DNA of 58,234 nt from Candidatus Anaerotignum merdipullorum (GTDB lineage Bacteria; Bacillota; Clostridia; Lachnospirales; Anaerotignaceae). Positions 1 to 8,754 of this stretch are shown piece after piece (the stretch's first letter is position 1; each line of letters begins with the position of its first letter). The notes under the pieces are model-generated. The model saw nothing but the letters and a program-made list of their open reading frames with translations. It was not told where the DNA came from and did not search any database. Position numbers and translations under genes: made by a program. Where the stretch lies: assembly GCA_019115165.1 (NCBI GenBank), contig DXEB01000083.1, positions 1-58,234 on the forward strand, in the 5' to 3' direction.

Positions 1-18
1 GTGTGCAAAAATGCACAC
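1..18. repeat. Perfect 7-bp inverted repeat at the window edge
   Basis: GTGTGCA, four A, TGCACAC forms a perfect hairpin at the first bases of the window, about 55 bp before hsdM homology begins. It could be the end of a mobile element that truncated hsdM, or chance. No terminal repeat of a named insertion sequence was recognised. Confidence 0.4.
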
Positions 19-983
19 GGGGGTGTTCATCGTTAAGGGGTAGAAATAAGCTGCCGTTATGTTGTATCAAATTAGACACGGCAACAGACCCTGCCTGTGG
101 TACTGCGGGCTTTCTGGTATCCGCTTCGGAATATATCCGCAGGCATTATGAGGATACCATGACCAGTGAACAATGGGAGCATTTCACAGGGGAAGCCTTC
201 ACCGGTTTTGATACGGACAGAACCATGCTGCGAATCTCCGCCATGAACCTGATGCTCCATTCCATCACCAACCCGGAGATCGACTACCAGGACAGCGTAT
301 CCAAACAGAACCAGATCAAAGAAAAATTTACCGTTTGTCTGGCAAATCCGCCGTTCAAAGGGACAGTGGACGCCGAAAGCATCAATGACGATCTGAAAGC
401 CGTGACCAATACCAAGAAAACAGAGCTGCTCTTTCTGGCGCTATTTTTGCGGATGCTGAAAAAAGGGGGCAGATGCGCCTGCATCGTTCCGGATGGGGTG
501 CTCTTTGGTTCTTCCAAAGCCCATAAAAGCATCCGGAAAGAACTGGTGGAAAACCACCAGCTTCAAGCAGTGATTTCCATGCCATCCGGTGTGTTCAAGC
601 CCTACGCCGGTGTGTCTACGGCGGTGCTGGTGTTCACCAAAACAGGGGCAGGCGGGACAGAAAATGTCTGGTTTTACGATATGAAAGCCGACGGCTTCAG
701 TCTGGATGACAAACGCAGCGAAATCGCCGACAATGACATTCCTGACATCATCCACCGCTTCCATCACATGGAACAGGAAACAGAACGGGAACGAACAGAA
801 CAGAGCTTTTTTGTGCCGAAAGAGGAAATCGCCCAAAATGACTACGACCTGTCCATCAATAAATATAAAAAGGTGGAATATGTGCCGGTGGAATACCCTT
901 CTACAACGGAGATTCTGGCAGACCTGAACGAGCTGGAAATGGAAATTACCAAAGGATTGGCGGAATTGGAGGGAATGTTGTGA
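3..983 (+). CDS. hsdM: Type I restriction-modification DNA methyltransferase subunit HsdM, 5'-truncated
   Basis: This is the N6-adenine methyltransferase subunit of a type I R-M system, which works with HsdS and transfers methyl groups from S-adenosylmethionine. The SAM-binding motif DPACGTAGFL lies at residues 29-38 and the catalytic NPPF motif at 115-118, followed by a normal HsdM C-terminus. Family members are usually about 500 residues and carry an N-terminal helical domain of roughly 150 residues before motif I, which is absent here. Recognisable HsdM sequence begins only around nt 72; the preceding codons, from a GTG at nt 3 with no ribosome binding site, look unrelated. Either the gene is truncated by an insertion or rearrangement, or the window starts at an assembly junction. 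The stop overlaps the hsdS start. The identity is firm; whether it is functional is doubtful. Confidence 0.85.
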   Translation: MQKCTRGCSSLRGRNKLPLCCIKLDTATDPACGTAGFLVSASEYIRRHYEDTMTSEQWEHFTGEAFTGFDTDRTMLRISAMNLMLHSITNPEIDYQDSVSKQNQIKEKFTVCLANPPFKGTVDAESINDDLKAVTNTKKTELLFLALFLRMLKKGGRCACIVPDGVLFGSSKAHKSIRKELVENHQLQAVISMPSGVFKPYAGVSTAVLVFTKTGAGGTENVWFYDMKADGFSLDDKRSEIADNDIPDIIHRFHHMEQETERERTEQSFFVPKEEIAQNDYDLSINKYKKVEYVPVEYPSTTEILADLNELEMEITKGLAELEGML

Positions 984-2068
984 TGGCGAGGTTGGGAGAT
1001 GTATGCACTGTTGTTTCTGGTACAACCCCCAAGAGTAACCATTCAGAATATTGGAATGGTGATTTGAACTGGGTAACACCTGCGGAATTGACAGACGAAT
1101 CTGATACAATTTATGAAACGCAAAGAAAGATAACATCGCAAGCGGTTGTTGATAGTAGTTTAAAATCATTTCCAGCCGGGACTGTACTGCTTTCTTCCCG
1201 GGCACCTATTGGGAAAGTGGCAATTTCAGGAACGGAAATGTATTGCAATCAGGGCTTTAAAAATTTGATTTGCTCAGAAAAAATATATAATCGGTACCTG
1301 TATTATTTTCTGAAGAATAAAACAGCCTATCTTAATTCATTAGGAAGAGGGGCAACCTTTAAGGAAATCTCAAAAAGTATTGTAGAAAATATTGAAATCC
1401 CTCTCCCATCTATCGAAGAACAGCAAAAAATTGCGGCAGTGCTGGACAAGGTCAGCGACCTCATTGCCAAACGCCGCCAGCAGTTGGAAAAGCTGGATGA
1501 ATTGGTGAAATCCCGATTTATCGAACTGTTTGGGGACCCGGAGAGGAATCCCAAAGGGCTACCTGTGCTACCATGGCATGAGGTGTTTCATACAACTACA
1601 GGAAAACTGGATTCTAATGCAATGGTCGAAGGTGGGCAATACCCTTTCTTTACATGTGCAAAGGAGAATTATTGGATTGATACATATGCATTCGACTGTG
1701 AAGCCCTATTATTAGCAGGAAATAATGCTGCTGGTGTTTACGATGTTAAATATTACAAGGGCAAGTTTAATGCATATCAGCGTACATATGTTTTGCGATT
1801 GATAAATGAGCAGTGGAGCTACAAATTATTCAAACGGCAATTAGAAGATAAGCTACTTTATCTGCAAAGGCGGTCAAAAGGGACAAATACAAGATATTTA
1901 ACGCTAGGCATTCTAAATGATTTGTATTTTATGGTGCCACCAATCAATCAACAGGAACAGTTTGACGTTTTTGCTGGTCGAATCGACAAATCAAAATTGG
2001 CAATCCAGAAGAGTCTGGAAAAGTTGGAAACCTTGAAAAAGGCTTTGATGCAGGAATATTTTGGGTGA
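983..2068 (+). CDS. hsdS: Type I restriction-modification specificity subunit HsdS
   Basis: This is the target-recognition subunit, which sets the DNA sequence bound by HsdM and HsdR. It has the usual two-part layout: target-recognition domain 1 (about residues 1-135), a conserved central coiled-coil segment starting at PLPSIEEQQKI (about residue 140), a second recognition domain, and a C-terminal repeat of the coiled coil (QQEQFDVF onwards). At 361 residues it is slightly short for the family. The ATG shares one base with the hsdM stop (TGATG); an in-frame GTG one codon upstream is less likely. The two recognition domains are visibly more AT-rich than the central repeat and the flanking hsd genes, as expected if they were exchanged between strains. 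Confidence 0.92.
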   Translation: MARLGDVCTVVSGTTPKSNHSEYWNGDLNWVTPAELTDESDTIYETQRKITSQAVVDSSLKSFPAGTVLLSSRAPIGKVAISGTEMYCNQGFKNLICSEKIYNRYLYYFLKNKTAYLNSLGRGATFKEISKSIVENIEIPLPSIEEQQKIAAVLDKVSDLIAKRRQQLEKLDELVKSRFIELFGDPERNPKGLPVLPWHEVFHTTTGKLDSNAMVEGGQYPFFTCAKENYWIDTYAFDCEALLLAGNNAAGVYDVKYYKGKFNAYQRTYVLRLINEQWSYKLFKRQLEDKLLYLQRRSKGTNTRYLTLGILNDLYFMVPPINQQEQFDVFAGRIDKSKLAIQKSLEKLETLKKALMQEYFG

Positions 2069-2077
2069 GGTGATAAA

Positions 2078-2269
2078 ATGGAAGAATATCAATTGACATT
2101 GGGGATAGAGCCCACAAACGATTATGAAAAAGCAAAACAAGACTTGTTACAAGCCATACAGTCTATTCAAAAATTATCTCCGCTGCAACAGCAAATGTTA
2201 GCAAAGGAATTTTTTGAGACTGCAGGCAATATGGCTTTGCTTAAAATGTTTCAGCGATATTGGAGATAA
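2078..2269 (+). CDS. Small hypothetical protein inside the hsd operon
   Basis: This 63-codon ORF lies between hsdS and hsdR. It has a good ribosome binding site (GAGGTG, 5 bases before ATG), starts 9 bp after hsdS and ends 39 bp before hsdR. The product is soluble and mostly helical by composition (KAKQDLLQAIQSIQKLS, then QQMLAKEFFETAG), with no signal peptide, cysteines or recognised motif. Its position suggests co-translation with the R-M genes, so an accessory or regulatory role is possible, but that is inference from context only. Base composition resembles the AT-rich hsdS recognition domains rather than hsdR. Confidence 0.6.
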   Translation: MEEYQLTLGIEPTNDYEKAKQDLLQAIQSIQKLSPLQQQMLAKEFFETAGNMALLKMFQRYWR

Positions 2270-2308
2270 AATAATATTTCAAAAATGATGATTTGAAAGG
2301 GTGATCCT

Positions 2309-5300
2309 ATGACCAACTTTTCTTTCCTACGCACCCAACCCACCTACGCCCTCTTTGCCCCTGCCTGCATCGAAGCGGAGCGCATCTTTGCTGCTTCTCC
2401 TGCCATGTGTGCCGTGGGCTGCCGGAAAGCCTTGGAACTGGCGGTGAAGTGGGTCTATGCCGCCGATACCTCTATGGAGATGCCCTATCGGGACAACCTC
2501 CAGTCTCTCATCCATGAGCCTTCTTTCCGTTTTGCCGTAGACCGGAATACCTGGGGCAAGCTGCCTTTTATCGTGAAACTGGGCAATGAAGCCGTACATA
2601 CAGAGCGGAATGTACAGAAAGGGGACGCCCTCTTGTGCCTCCAATCCCTCTTTGAATTTATCCAGTGGATCGACTACTGCTATGGCACCGCCTATGAAGA
2701 ACGGAAGTTTGACCCCACTTTGATCCCTGCGGAGAAAATCGCTGTGGATGTGAAAAAGATCAAGGAACAGGAAAGCCTTTTGGGTGAAAAAGAAGCGGAG
2801 ATTGAGAAACTCCGCAAACAGATCGAGGAAATGTCTGCCCGCTTTACGGCGGAAAAAGATCAACACCAGAAAGAGCGTACCTTTCAGGCAGAGGACCTTT
2901 CGGAATTTGCCACCCGCAAGCGGTTTATTGATGTGGATTTGAGGGAAATGGGCTGGAAGTTTACAGGCGCGGACGCCGATGTCCAGGAAGAATATCCTAT
3001 GGAGAATATGGCTGGCAAGGCGGGGCAGAAAGGCTTTGCGGACTATGTGCTCTTCGGCAAGGATGGTCTGCCGCTGGCGATAGTGGAAGCCAAACGTGTC
3101 GACCGTGACCCCAATGATGGATGGAAACAGGCGGTTTTGTATGCAGACTGTTTGGAGCGGAAGTTTGGCAGACGCCCCATGATTTTCATTACCAATGGGT
3201 TTGAAACCTATTTCTGGGACGATCGCTCCGGTCCGCAGCGCAAGGTCAGTGGTGTGTTCAGCAAAAATGACCTGCAAAAGCTGATGAACCGCCGTTCAGA
3301 ACGACTGAAACTGGATACGGTGCCTATCAGCGACAAGATTACCGACCGATATTATCAGAAAGAAGCCATCCGTGCGGTCTGCGGACAGATCGAAAAGGGC
3401 TTTCGGAAGCATCTGCTGGTGATGGCAACGGGTACAGGCAAAACCAGAACGGCATCCAGTCTGACAGATGTGCTGAGCCGTGGGAAGTATGTGACGAATA
3501 TCCTGTTTTTGGCTGACCGCACCGCATTGGTGAAGCAGGCAAAGGACGATTTCAAAAACTATCTGCCGGATCTGTCCTTGTGCAATCTCTGCACCAATAA
3601 GGATGACCGCAATGCCAGAATCGTGTTTTCTACCTATCCCACCATGCTCAATGCCATTGATGATACGAAAACAAAAGATGGACAGCGGCTCTTTACGCCT
3701 GCCCATTTTGACCTGATTATCATTGATGAAAGCCATAGAAGTATTTTCAAGAAGTATCGTGCCATTTTCCAGTATTTTGACGCCATTCTGGTGGGGCTGA
3801 CGGCAACGCCAAAAACAGATGTAGACCGGAATACATACGATTTCTTTGAGATGGAGCATGGTGTGCCTACCTATGCCTATGACTATGAAACGGCGGTTTA
3901 TCAGGATAAAGTGCTGGTGCCTTATTATAATTATGAGGTGAAAACAAAGTTTTTGGAGGAAGGTATTACTTACGACGATTTGTCCGAAGAAGATCGGGCA
4001 CGGTATGAGGAGGATTTCACGGAGGATGGCGTGATGCCGGAATTTATCCCTTCTGCGGCATTGAACCAGTTTGTATTCAATGAAAAAACCGTAGATCAGG
4101 TGTTGCAGGATTTGATGGAACGGGGCATCCATGTGGCAGGCGGTGACAGATTGGGGAAAACCATTCTTTTCGCCCAGAATAAGCGTCACGCACAGTTTAT
4201 CTTGGATCGGTTCAACGCTCTGTATCCCCAGTATCATGGGAACTTTGCCCAGCGGGTGGTCTGTGACGATTCCTATGCCCAGACAGTCATAGAGGATTTC
4301 AAGATACCGGAAAAAGCGCCCCACATTGCGGTATCGGTGGATATGATGGATACGGGGATCGACGTGCCGGAATGCGTGAATCTGGTGTTTTTCAAGAAAG
4401 TTCGTTCCAAAGCGAAGTTTTGGCAGATGATCGGGCGGGGCACACGGTTATGCAAGGGGCTGTCCTGTATCGACCAGATCGACGGGGAGTATACGGACAA
4501 ACGACGGTTTTTGATCTTCGATTACTGCGGCAATTTTGAATACTTCCGTCAGCATAAGGAAGGCTATGAAGCGAGAGAAACCAAAACCCTGTCAGAGAAT
4601 ATCTTTGGCAAACAGGTAAGGCTCATGACGGCATTGCAGGAAAGCACCTTCGCGGATGAGGACTACCAGACATGGCGGAAGGAACTGGTGGAAACCTGCC
4701 ATGGTCAGGTGATGGATTTGAAGCGGGAGCTGATTGCTGTCAAGATGCGGCTGCGGTATGTGGAGAAATATCAAAAAGAGGGCGCTTTTGCCCATATCAG
4801 CGAACTGGACAAGGGGGAACTAGAACGGGAGATTGCGCCGCTGGTTTTTCTGGATGATTCGGATGAGTTTGCCAAGCGGTTTGATCATTTTATGTATGGA
4901 CTGATGTTGGCGTATCTGGAGCAGATGCCATCATTCAAGTACGCAAAGAAACAGCTTTGCGATATGGCGGCTCTGCTGGAGAAAAAGGTTACCATTCCTC
5001 AGGTCAAGGAAAAACTGCCACTGATCCGGGAAATCGGCACCGATGCTTTCTGGGAAGCAAAGAATCTGCTTTTGTTTGAAAAAGTGCGGAAAGAGCTGCG
5101 GAACCTGATCCAATTTTTGGACGAAGGGGAGAAAAAGCACCAGATCATCACAAAACTGACAGACCCTGTCACAGAGCAGCAGGAAGGGGTACAAATGGAG
5201 GCGGCGTATGATTTTGAGGATTATCGGGCAAAGGTGAACCGATATGTCAATGAACATGGGGATACCTTAGCCATCCATAAGCTGACCCATAATATTCCTC

Positions 5301-5680
5301 TGGCTCAAGGGGATTATCAGGAATTGGAGCGGATACTGACCAGTGAACTGGGCAGCAGAGAGGACTATATACGGGAATTCGGAGATACGCCTTTTGGTCT
5401 GTTGATCCGAAAGATTGCCAAGCTGGATCATGAAGCGGCGATGGCGGCGTTTTCCGCGTTTATCAACGATCAGTCTTTGAATCAGAAACAGATTGCTTTT
5501 GTCCATAAGGTGATCCAGCATATTGAATTGAATGGATACATGGAAAATCCTGCGGAACTGACAAAACCGCCTTTTGATAAGCCTATCAGTTTTCTCAAAC
5601 TCTTTGACGCAAAGACTCGAAAAGAACTGGTGGATACCATCAATACGGTACGGGAAAATGCAGTGAGAGTATCCATGTAA
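2309..5680 (+). CDS. hsdR: Type I restriction endonuclease subunit HsdR
   Basis: This is the motor and nuclease subunit, which translocates DNA using ATP and cuts unmethylated DNA at a distance. The N-terminal ~120 residues resemble a DUF4145-type domain (GCRKALELAVK, then GNEAVHTER), followed by a coiled coil. The nuclease core has Asp near residue 243 (FADYVLF) and the E-x-K at IVEAKR. The helicase core has Walker A ATGTGKT near 371, the DEAH-box variant DESHRS near 472, GLTATP, and the helicase C motif IGRGTRLC. The length of 1123 residues is normal. AAAGGG lies before the ATG. A strong terminator follows the stop. The gene looks intact, so restriction without a full HsdM would be a problem for the host unless another methyltransferase copy exists. 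Confidence 0.95.
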   Translation: MTNFSFLRTQPTYALFAPACIEAERIFAASPAMCAVGCRKALELAVKWVYAADTSMEMPYRDNLQSLIHEPSFRFAVDRNTWGKLPFIVKLGNEAVHTERNVQKGDALLCLQSLFEFIQWIDYCYGTAYEERKFDPTLIPAEKIAVDVKKIKEQESLLGEKEAEIEKLRKQIEEMSARFTAEKDQHQKERTFQAEDLSEFATRKRFIDVDLREMGWKFTGADADVQEEYPMENMAGKAGQKGFADYVLFGKDGLPLAIVEAKRVDRDPNDGWKQAVLYADCLERKFGRRPMIFITNGFETYFWDDRSGPQRKVSGVFSKNDLQKLMNRRSERLKLDTVPISDKITDRYYQKEAIRAVCGQIEKGFRKHLLVMATGTGKTRTASSLTDVLSRGKYVTNILFLADRTALVKQAKDDFKNYLPDLSLCNLCTNKDDRNARIVFSTYPTMLNAIDDTKTKDGQRLFTPAHFDLIIIDESHRSIFKKYRAIFQYFDAILVGLTATPKTDVDRNTYDFFEMEHGVPTYAYDYETAVYQDKVLVPYYNYEVKTKFLEEGITYDDLSEEDRARYEEDFTEDGVMPEFIPSAALNQFVFNEKTVDQVLQDLMERGIHVAGGDRLGKTILFAQNKRHAQFILDRFNALYPQYHGNFAQRVVCDDSYAQTVIEDFKIPEKAPHIAVSVDMMDTGIDVPECVNLVFFKKVRSKAKFWQMIGRGTRLCKGLSCIDQIDGEYTDKRRFLIFDYCGNFEYFRQHKEGYEARETKTLSENIFGKQVRLMTALQESTFADEDYQTWRKELVETCHGQVMDLKRELIAVKMRLRYVEKYQKEGAFAHISELDKGELEREIAPLVFLDDSDEFAKRFDHFMYGLMLAYLEQMPSFKYAKKQLCDMAALLEKKVTIPQVKEKLPLIREIGTDAFWEAKNLLLFEKVRKELRNLIQFLDEGEKKHQIITKLTDPVTEQQEGVQMEAAYDFEDYRAKVNRYVNEHGDTLAIHKLTHNIPLAQGDYQELERILTSELGSREDYIREFGDTPFGLLIRKIAKLDHEAAMAAFSAFINDQSLNQKQIAFVHKVIQHIELNGYMENPAELTKPPFDKPISFLKLFDAKTRKELVDTINTVRENAVRVSM

Positions 5681-5685
5681 GAAAG

Positions 5686-5728
5686 AAACAGTTTCAACCC
5701 TCCGCATAGGGATTTGAAGCTGTTTTTT
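5686..5728 (+). terminator. Rho-independent terminator after hsdR
   Basis: The arms AAACAGTTTCAACCCT and AGGGATTTGAAGCTGTTT pair with small bulges and are followed by six T. It starts five bases after the hsdR stop codon. Confidence 0.85.
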
Positions 5729-5729
5729 A

Positions 5730-6526
5730 TTGTTCTGAAAAATAGAAAATAATGTGCATCGAATCCCTTTCCAGTGACCTGATAAGTAAAGGGATTTTTC
5801 TGGGAAAAGGCAAAAAGAGATACGGAAAATATCCATAAAATACCCGTGCTTTCAACATCTCGGATTTGGATAAATATAACGAACTTAAGAAATTTTTGAA
5901 AAACTGGTAATAAAATGCCTTCCAAGTGACCGGATATAGGAAGGATTGTTTGCATAGGAAAAAAACAAAAGGTCTGGTTGCAGTATGTTCGAAAACAATG
6001 AGATAGTTCAGGATTGTTTATTGTGTATTTTCCGTAAACGATCAGAATTTTTGCAAAAGTCTGCATAAAGAACCCTCTTCTTTCGGCTTATCAGTAAGAA
6101 GGTTTTTCTTTCCCTTCGTTGCGCCTTAAAAATGGTATACGAGTAATATAAATATGTTACGCTGTTTTGCCAGAAAGGGACAAGCAGTACCATACAGTGC
6201 GCCATGACGATCAACAGAATGTGAAGGAAGAATAATCCGAGCGATTTTTGCTGTATGAGGATGATCTTTTGGCAGAATCCGGCGGCAGAAAGCATTGGAT
6301 GCAGGCACCCGCTGGTTTCCATTACTGGATGGAGCGGATGACAGGAAAGGATGGCGCACTGCTTCGAAGTGCAAAGCGTTGTACAAGGTACAGGGGGCGG
6401 GCAAAGCATGCAGGGTGCGTGTGCATACGGGGAGGCGATTTTTCTTGATGTCGGCGGCGGAAAAGCGGCTGAAACAGGCAGCTTTTACTGAGGTGGAAAA
6501 AATGTATTTTTATGGAAACATATAAC
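5730..6526. other. Gene-free stretch after hsdR
   Basis: Apart from the three hairpins I see no supportable gene here. Short ORFs exist on both strands (for example near 6248-6525 on + and 6126-6409 on -), but they overlap each other, lack ribosome binding sites and resemble no family. Confidence 0.5.
5762..6106. repeat. Three related hairpin units with covarying arms
   Basis: Three hairpins are spaced about 150 bp apart. Unit 1 (5762-5796): AATCCCTTT, 17-nt loop, AAAGGGATT, then TTTT. Unit 2 (5918-5944): CCTTCC, 15-nt loop, GGAAGG. Unit 3 (6071-6104): AACC..CTTCTT, loop, AAGAAGGTT. The loops of units 1 and 2 share AGTGACC-T/G-GATA, and unit 3 keeps a TTATCAGT-like segment in the opposite sense. 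Arm sequences differ between units but stay complementary, and A/T-rich flanks recur. On the minus strand the first two translate to partly similar peptides, which fits diverged repeat copies. Confidence 0.5.
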
Positions 6527-6555
6527 TTGACAATAGGGGATAATTTTGGCACAAT
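6527..6555 (+). promoter_or_regulatory. Promoter of the AGCS symporter gene
   Basis: TTGACA at 6527-6532, a 17-bp spacer and CACAAT at 6550-6555 form a good sigma-A promoter. It would give a leader of about 200 nt before the start codon, longer than needed for translation. Confidence 0.65.
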
Positions 6556-6666
6556 GTTACTATACCAGGATTCGGAGGACTCATTCCCAACGGATTATTG
6601 TAACATGAGCGTCAAATCAGTTTGGCGGAATCATAGGATAAACAGAATGGGGAGGACGAATCTTTG

Positions 6667-6712
6667 TACGACAAAACAGCACGCGGGAACCCGGTGTTAC
6701 TGTTCTGTCGTA
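6667..6712 (+). promoter_or_regulatory. Large hairpin in the symporter leader
   Basis: TACGACAAAACAG and CTGTTCTGTCGTA pair with one mismatch around an inner GCGGG/CCCGG stem. No T-run follows, so it is not a simple terminator. It may be part of a leader regulatory structure; I could not match it to a known riboswitch class. Confidence 0.4.
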
Positions 6713-6759
6713 AAATGATGTGATTGAGAGGATGAGAAAAAGATTGGAGGGAATGTATT

Positions 6760-8259
6760 ATGGTTGAAACCTTGATGAATCTCAACACGACTGTTAACGG
6801 GTTCGTATGGGGACCAATTACACTGCTTTTGCTGGTTGGTCTGGGGTACTACCTCACCATTCGAACCAAAGGGCTTCAATTCAGAAAGCTGGGCTTTGTC
6901 TTTAAGCGTACCCTGGGCGGCGCGCTGAAAGGAAATGCTGCTGCGAAAGACGGAAAAAACATTACCCCTTTTCAGGCGATGGCGACTGCACTGGCATCGA
7001 CCATCGGGACCGGTAATATCGTAGGGATTGCGACAGCAATCACGGTTGGTGGTCCCGGGGCGATTTTCTGGATGTGGGTCGCTGCTGCCGGCGGTATGGT
7101 TACTAAATTTGCCGAAATCACTTTGGCGATGAAATATCGTGAAAAGAACGAATTGGGCATGTACACCGGCGGTCCGATGTTCTATCTGAGAAACGGGCTT
7201 GGGAAAATGCCCGGCTGGCGTGGTTCCTTAGGGAAAATCCTGGCGGTGCTGTTCGCATTCTTTGCAGCGATTGCCTGCTTTGGGATCGGGAACCTGACAC
7301 AGGGGAACTCGATTGCCGATTCCATTCATACGACCTTCGGTGTTCCGACAACGATCACCGGTATCGTTCTTGCGATTCTTGTTGGTTTGGTTATTGTCGG
7401 CGGGATCAACGGGATTGCAAAAGTTACGGAAAAACTGGTACCTTTTATGGCGATTTTCTACATCGTATTTGCGCTGTTGGTTATCATTCTGCAGTATGAC
7501 CAGATCCCGCACGCAATCCAGAGTATTTTTGTTGGCGCCTTCAATCCTGAGGCTGTTGGCGGCGGTGCAGTAGGTATCACCATCGGTGCTGCCATTCAGT
7601 TCGGTATTGCACGTGGCGTTTTCGCGAACGAAGCTGGTCTTGGTTCCGCGCCGATCGCTCACTCTGCTTCTTCCACCAAAGACCCGATCGAGCAGGGACT
7701 TTGGGGTGTATTCGAAGTATTTACTGTATCATTCGTTATTTGTACAATGACTGCACTGGTTATTCTGACCTCTGTTGACGGCAACGGTAATCCGATGTGG
7801 CTGTCCGGTCTGAATGGTGCGCCTCTGTCCTTGGCATGCTTCAACGGCGCTCTGCCTTGGTTTGATATGGGGAATATTGTTGTTACTCTCGGTATTATCA
7901 TGTTCGCACTGTCTACACTGCTAGGCTGGTGCTATTATGGTGAAACTGCACTGGGCTTCCTGTTCAGAAAAGCCAGTGCCGGTGTTCGCCGTTTTATGAC
8001 CATCGTGTATCGCTGCCTGTATGTGGTTATCGTTTACGTTGGCTGCAACGGTGGTCTGGAAGTTATTTGGTCGGTTGCCGATACATTCAATGGATTGATG
8101 GCACTGCCCAACTTGGTAGGTTTGGCACTGCTGTCCGGCGTTGTCTTCAAGGAAGTAAAACGTTACTTCAACAACATTGATAAAGGGCTGCCTACTCTGA
8201 CCGGAGCAGACGGTGACTACAGTGAGGAAGACATCGCTTCCACCGCTCCAAAGGCATAA
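6760..8259 (+). CDS. Sodium:alanine/glycine symporter (AGCS family)
   Basis: This membrane carrier takes up small neutral amino acids such as alanine, glycine or glutamine with Na+ (or H+). At 499 residues it has the family's typical length and about ten hydrophobic segments. Signature stretches include GTGNIVGIATAI, GGPGAIFWMW and ANEAGLGSAPIAH. The ATG at 6760 has GGAGG ten bases upstream; a later ATG at residue 6 is also possible. It appears monocistronic, with its own promoter, a long structured leader and terminators on the 3' side. The exact substrate cannot be told from the sequence, so no symbol (alsT/agcS/glnT) is assigned. Codon use resembles highly expressed genes more than its neighbours do. 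Confidence 0.93.
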   Translation: MVETLMNLNTTVNGFVWGPITLLLLVGLGYYLTIRTKGLQFRKLGFVFKRTLGGALKGNAAAKDGKNITPFQAMATALASTIGTGNIVGIATAITVGGPGAIFWMWVAAAGGMVTKFAEITLAMKYREKNELGMYTGGPMFYLRNGLGKMPGWRGSLGKILAVLFAFFAAIACFGIGNLTQGNSIADSIHTTFGVPTTITGIVLAILVGLVIVGGINGIAKVTEKLVPFMAIFYIVFALLVIILQYDQIPHAIQSIFVGAFNPEAVGGGAVGITIGAAIQFGIARGVFANEAGLGSAPIAHSASSTKDPIEQGLWGVFEVFTVSFVICTMTALVILTSVDGNGNPMWLSGLNGAPLSLACFNGALPWFDMGNIVVTLGIIMFALSTLLGWCYYGETALGFLFRKASAGVRRFMTIVYRCLYVVIVYVGCNGGLEVIWSVADTFNGLMALPNLVGLALLSGVVFKEVKRYFNNIDKGLPTLTGADGDYSEEDIASTAPKA

Positions 8260-8277
8260 GTATCAAGAAAAGAAAGG

Positions 8278-8380
8278 GTAAGTCTTTTCAAAAGACTTAC
8301 TGAGAGTAGAATCACATCATTTTGGTATGAGAAGGGAGGGATCTTCCCGTACGGCTGTGCGGAAAGGTACCTCCTTTTCT
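8278..8380 (+). terminator. Two hairpins terminating the symporter transcript
   Basis: The first is a perfect 11-bp stem at 8278-8300 (GTAAGTCTTTT, C, AAAAGACTTAC) with no T-run. The second, at 8330-8380, pairs AGAAGGGAGG with CCTCCTTTTCT and runs into a T-rich tract; it is the likelier terminator. Confidence 0.6.
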
Positions 8381-8754
8381 TATATGCTGAAACAATATAA
8401 TAAACCTTGCGGTTCAACTGGGCATAGGTAAAATGTTTAATATAAGCAAGAAACTTTCTGCGCATCATGAGATTGGTCTGGCAACTAAAAGATAGAAGCA
8501 GGGATTGCCCTTGAAGTCCGGCAGAGGAAGAGAAGTACAAACGCGTTCTTTCAGCAGCGGCACAAACGCTGCTATCCGCAGGGCTGTATTTGTACTGTAT
8601 TTTTCAGGTTGGCGACGCTTTCATCAGAAAGCATTTTGATATAGAGTGCTGCACCCACAGAAGGCGCTTCCTTTGTGATAATCATTCGTATCAATATTGA
8701 AAGGGAAACAATCGCCAAAACATATTGAAAAGGAAATGCAGAGAACATAAAAAC
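8381..8754. other. Intergenic stretch without a supportable gene
   Basis: A 58-codon minus-strand ORF (8572-8748) has a hydrophobic N-terminus and protein-like composition, but no ribosome binding site, and its ATG sits beside a terminator hairpin. It may be a remnant of an older gene. Nothing else is supported. Confidence 0.4.

Noticed and set aside
1-72. Ends of a named insertion sequence
   Set aside because: The inverted repeat and flanking sequence do not match any terminal repeat I can recall with confidence, and no target-site duplication can be seen at the window edge.
6248-6525. Two overlapping + strand ORFs before the symporter gene
   Set aside because: They overlap in different frames, lack ribosome binding sites and look like random basic peptides.
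8572-8748. 58-codon minus-strand ORF with a hydrophobic N-terminus
   Set aside because: No ribosome binding site, its ATG lies next to the hydrolase terminator, and no family was recognised. Kept only as a possible remnant.
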